64,000 nt of DNA, from assembly GCF_002860405.1 (NCBI RefSeq), contig NZ_NMWV01000002.1:1-64000 (forward strand), written 5' to 3'. Every line of letters starts with the position of its first letter. Within the stretch, counting starts at the first letter, position 1. Shown here piece after piece: positions 63,599 through 64,000 of the stretch. The stretch is from Bifidobacterium imperatoris (GTDB lineage Bacteria > Actinomycetota > Actinomycetes > Actinomycetales > Bifidobacteriaceae). A model generated the notes under the pieces. The model did not search any database, was not told the DNA's origin, and was given only the letters and a program-made list of their open reading frames with translations. A program made the position numbers and the translations under genes.

Positions 63599-64000
63599 TT
63601 ATGCGGCAAACAGCGCGGCACCTTCAGTCACAAATATCAATGTCACAATGGCCACAATCCACAGCACATCAATCATCAAGTCGAAATTCAGACGATAGTA
63701 CTTATTAAGCCCAGCCGGCACGCTGTCGGTGACTTTACTGTGCGGTAGTTCCTGCACGGCCACTGTTGCATGACTCAACGCCATGAACTGAATGGTTGTG
63801 GAGAACATCAGCGTCAAGCACCACGGGCACAATGCATGAATCACGAACAGCGACTGGGTGCTGAGCCAGTACGAGTATGCAAGTGCGGCAAGTCCGCCCA
63901 GCCAAGTGCAGGTGGCGAACCAGCGTGGCACGCGTACTCGGGCGAGACCAATTACTGCAATCGTGATGAACACTGATTCGGCGGCAATGCCGAAGAACGC
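63599..64000 (-). CDS. Vitamin K epoxide reductase-family (VKOR) membrane oxidoreductase, 5' end outside window
   Basis: The frame stays open through the right edge (upstream residues AFFGIAAESVFITIAV before the GTG at 63973), so the true start is beyond base 64000. Visible are 133 residues with four membrane helices and the redox motif CPWCL of bacterial VKOR proteins, which reoxidise DsbA-type thiol oxidases. A weak hairpin (63586-63612) overlaps the stop. The gene is convergent with dapF. Confidence 0.8.
   Translation of the reverse strand, partial: AFFGIAAESVFITIAVIGLARVRVPRWFATCTWLGGLAALAYSYWLSTQSLFVIHALCPWCLTLMFSTTIQFMALSHATVAVQELPHSKVTDSVPAGLNKYYRLNFDLMIDVLWIVAIVTLIFVTEGAALFAA

Overview
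The window looks like a bifidobacterial chromosome segment, most likely from the Bifidobacterium longum/breve group. This is inferred from moderately high GC, strong AAGGAG-type ribosome binding sites, the efp-nusB-carA-carB-pyrF-gmk block, a chromosomal Tet(M)-like GTPase, membrane-anchored GH3 and PTS genes and an IS30-family element. No rRNA was seen, no tRNA was recognised by eye, and there is no CRISPR array. Both edges cut genes: a transposase-like C-terminus on the left and a VKOR-family gene on the right.

Layout. 1-3.1 kb: a probable transposase tail, a tiny hydrophobic ORF, an MFS exporter with a decayed LysR neighbour, and a Cof-type HAD phosphatase. 3.2-10.1 kb: a complete sugar phosphotransferase locus (GntR regulator, IIC, IIB, IIA, GH1 6-phospho-beta-glucosidase, HPr, Enzyme I) with three copies of a TTATTCGAATAA-like operator. 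This one operon holds both the general and the sugar-specific PTS proteins for a beta-glucoside. 10.3-19.3 kb: MFS efflux pumps, an SDR, a flavoprotein with a divergent HxlR regulator, a complete IS30 element inserted in the 3' end of an ElaA-type acetyltransferase gene, an aldo/keto reductase and a cupin. 19.3-28.9 kb: a membrane-anchored GH3 beta-glucosidase with inverted domain order, an AgrC/LytTR-type two-component pair, a Maa-like acetyltransferase, a LysR regulator, and an OmpR/histidine-kinase pair whose regulator is frameshifted. 28.9-36.7 kb: a DHA2 drug exporter with TetR, a MacB/FtsX-type ABC exporter, a winged-helix/PD-(D/E)XK-type protein bracketed by a 105-bp direct repeat, and an L,D-transpeptidase.

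36.9-45.0 kb is housekeeping: efp-nusB, then carA-carB-pyrF (pyrimidine synthesis), then gmk. The pyrF product lacks the usual catalytic Lys/Asp motif. 45.0-50.3 kb: a DEDDh exonuclease, a Pro/Gln-rich membrane protein, a Tet(M)-like GTPase and an esterase. 50.5-59.5 kb: two amino-acid ABC importers around two PLP-dependent sulfur-amino-acid enzymes and a CGDC glutaredoxin. The first importer has a permease gene with a frameshift and an amber codon. 59.6-64.0 kb: an SPFH protein, a six-unit bidirectional DNA repeat, a patatin-like phospholipase, murI, dapF and a partial VKOR gene.

The observations most worth following are: the 21-bp-period inverted repeat array at 60.6 kb; the recurrent double-hairpin element that brackets the nuclease-like gene at 34.4-35.8 kb; the PyrF homologue without its catalytic signature; the HPr without its regulatory serine; the exact reconstruction of the IS30 insertion; and the hydrophobic 20-residue ORF at 0.4 kb. 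Three genes (response regulator, ABC permease, LysR) show decay or possible sequencing errors.
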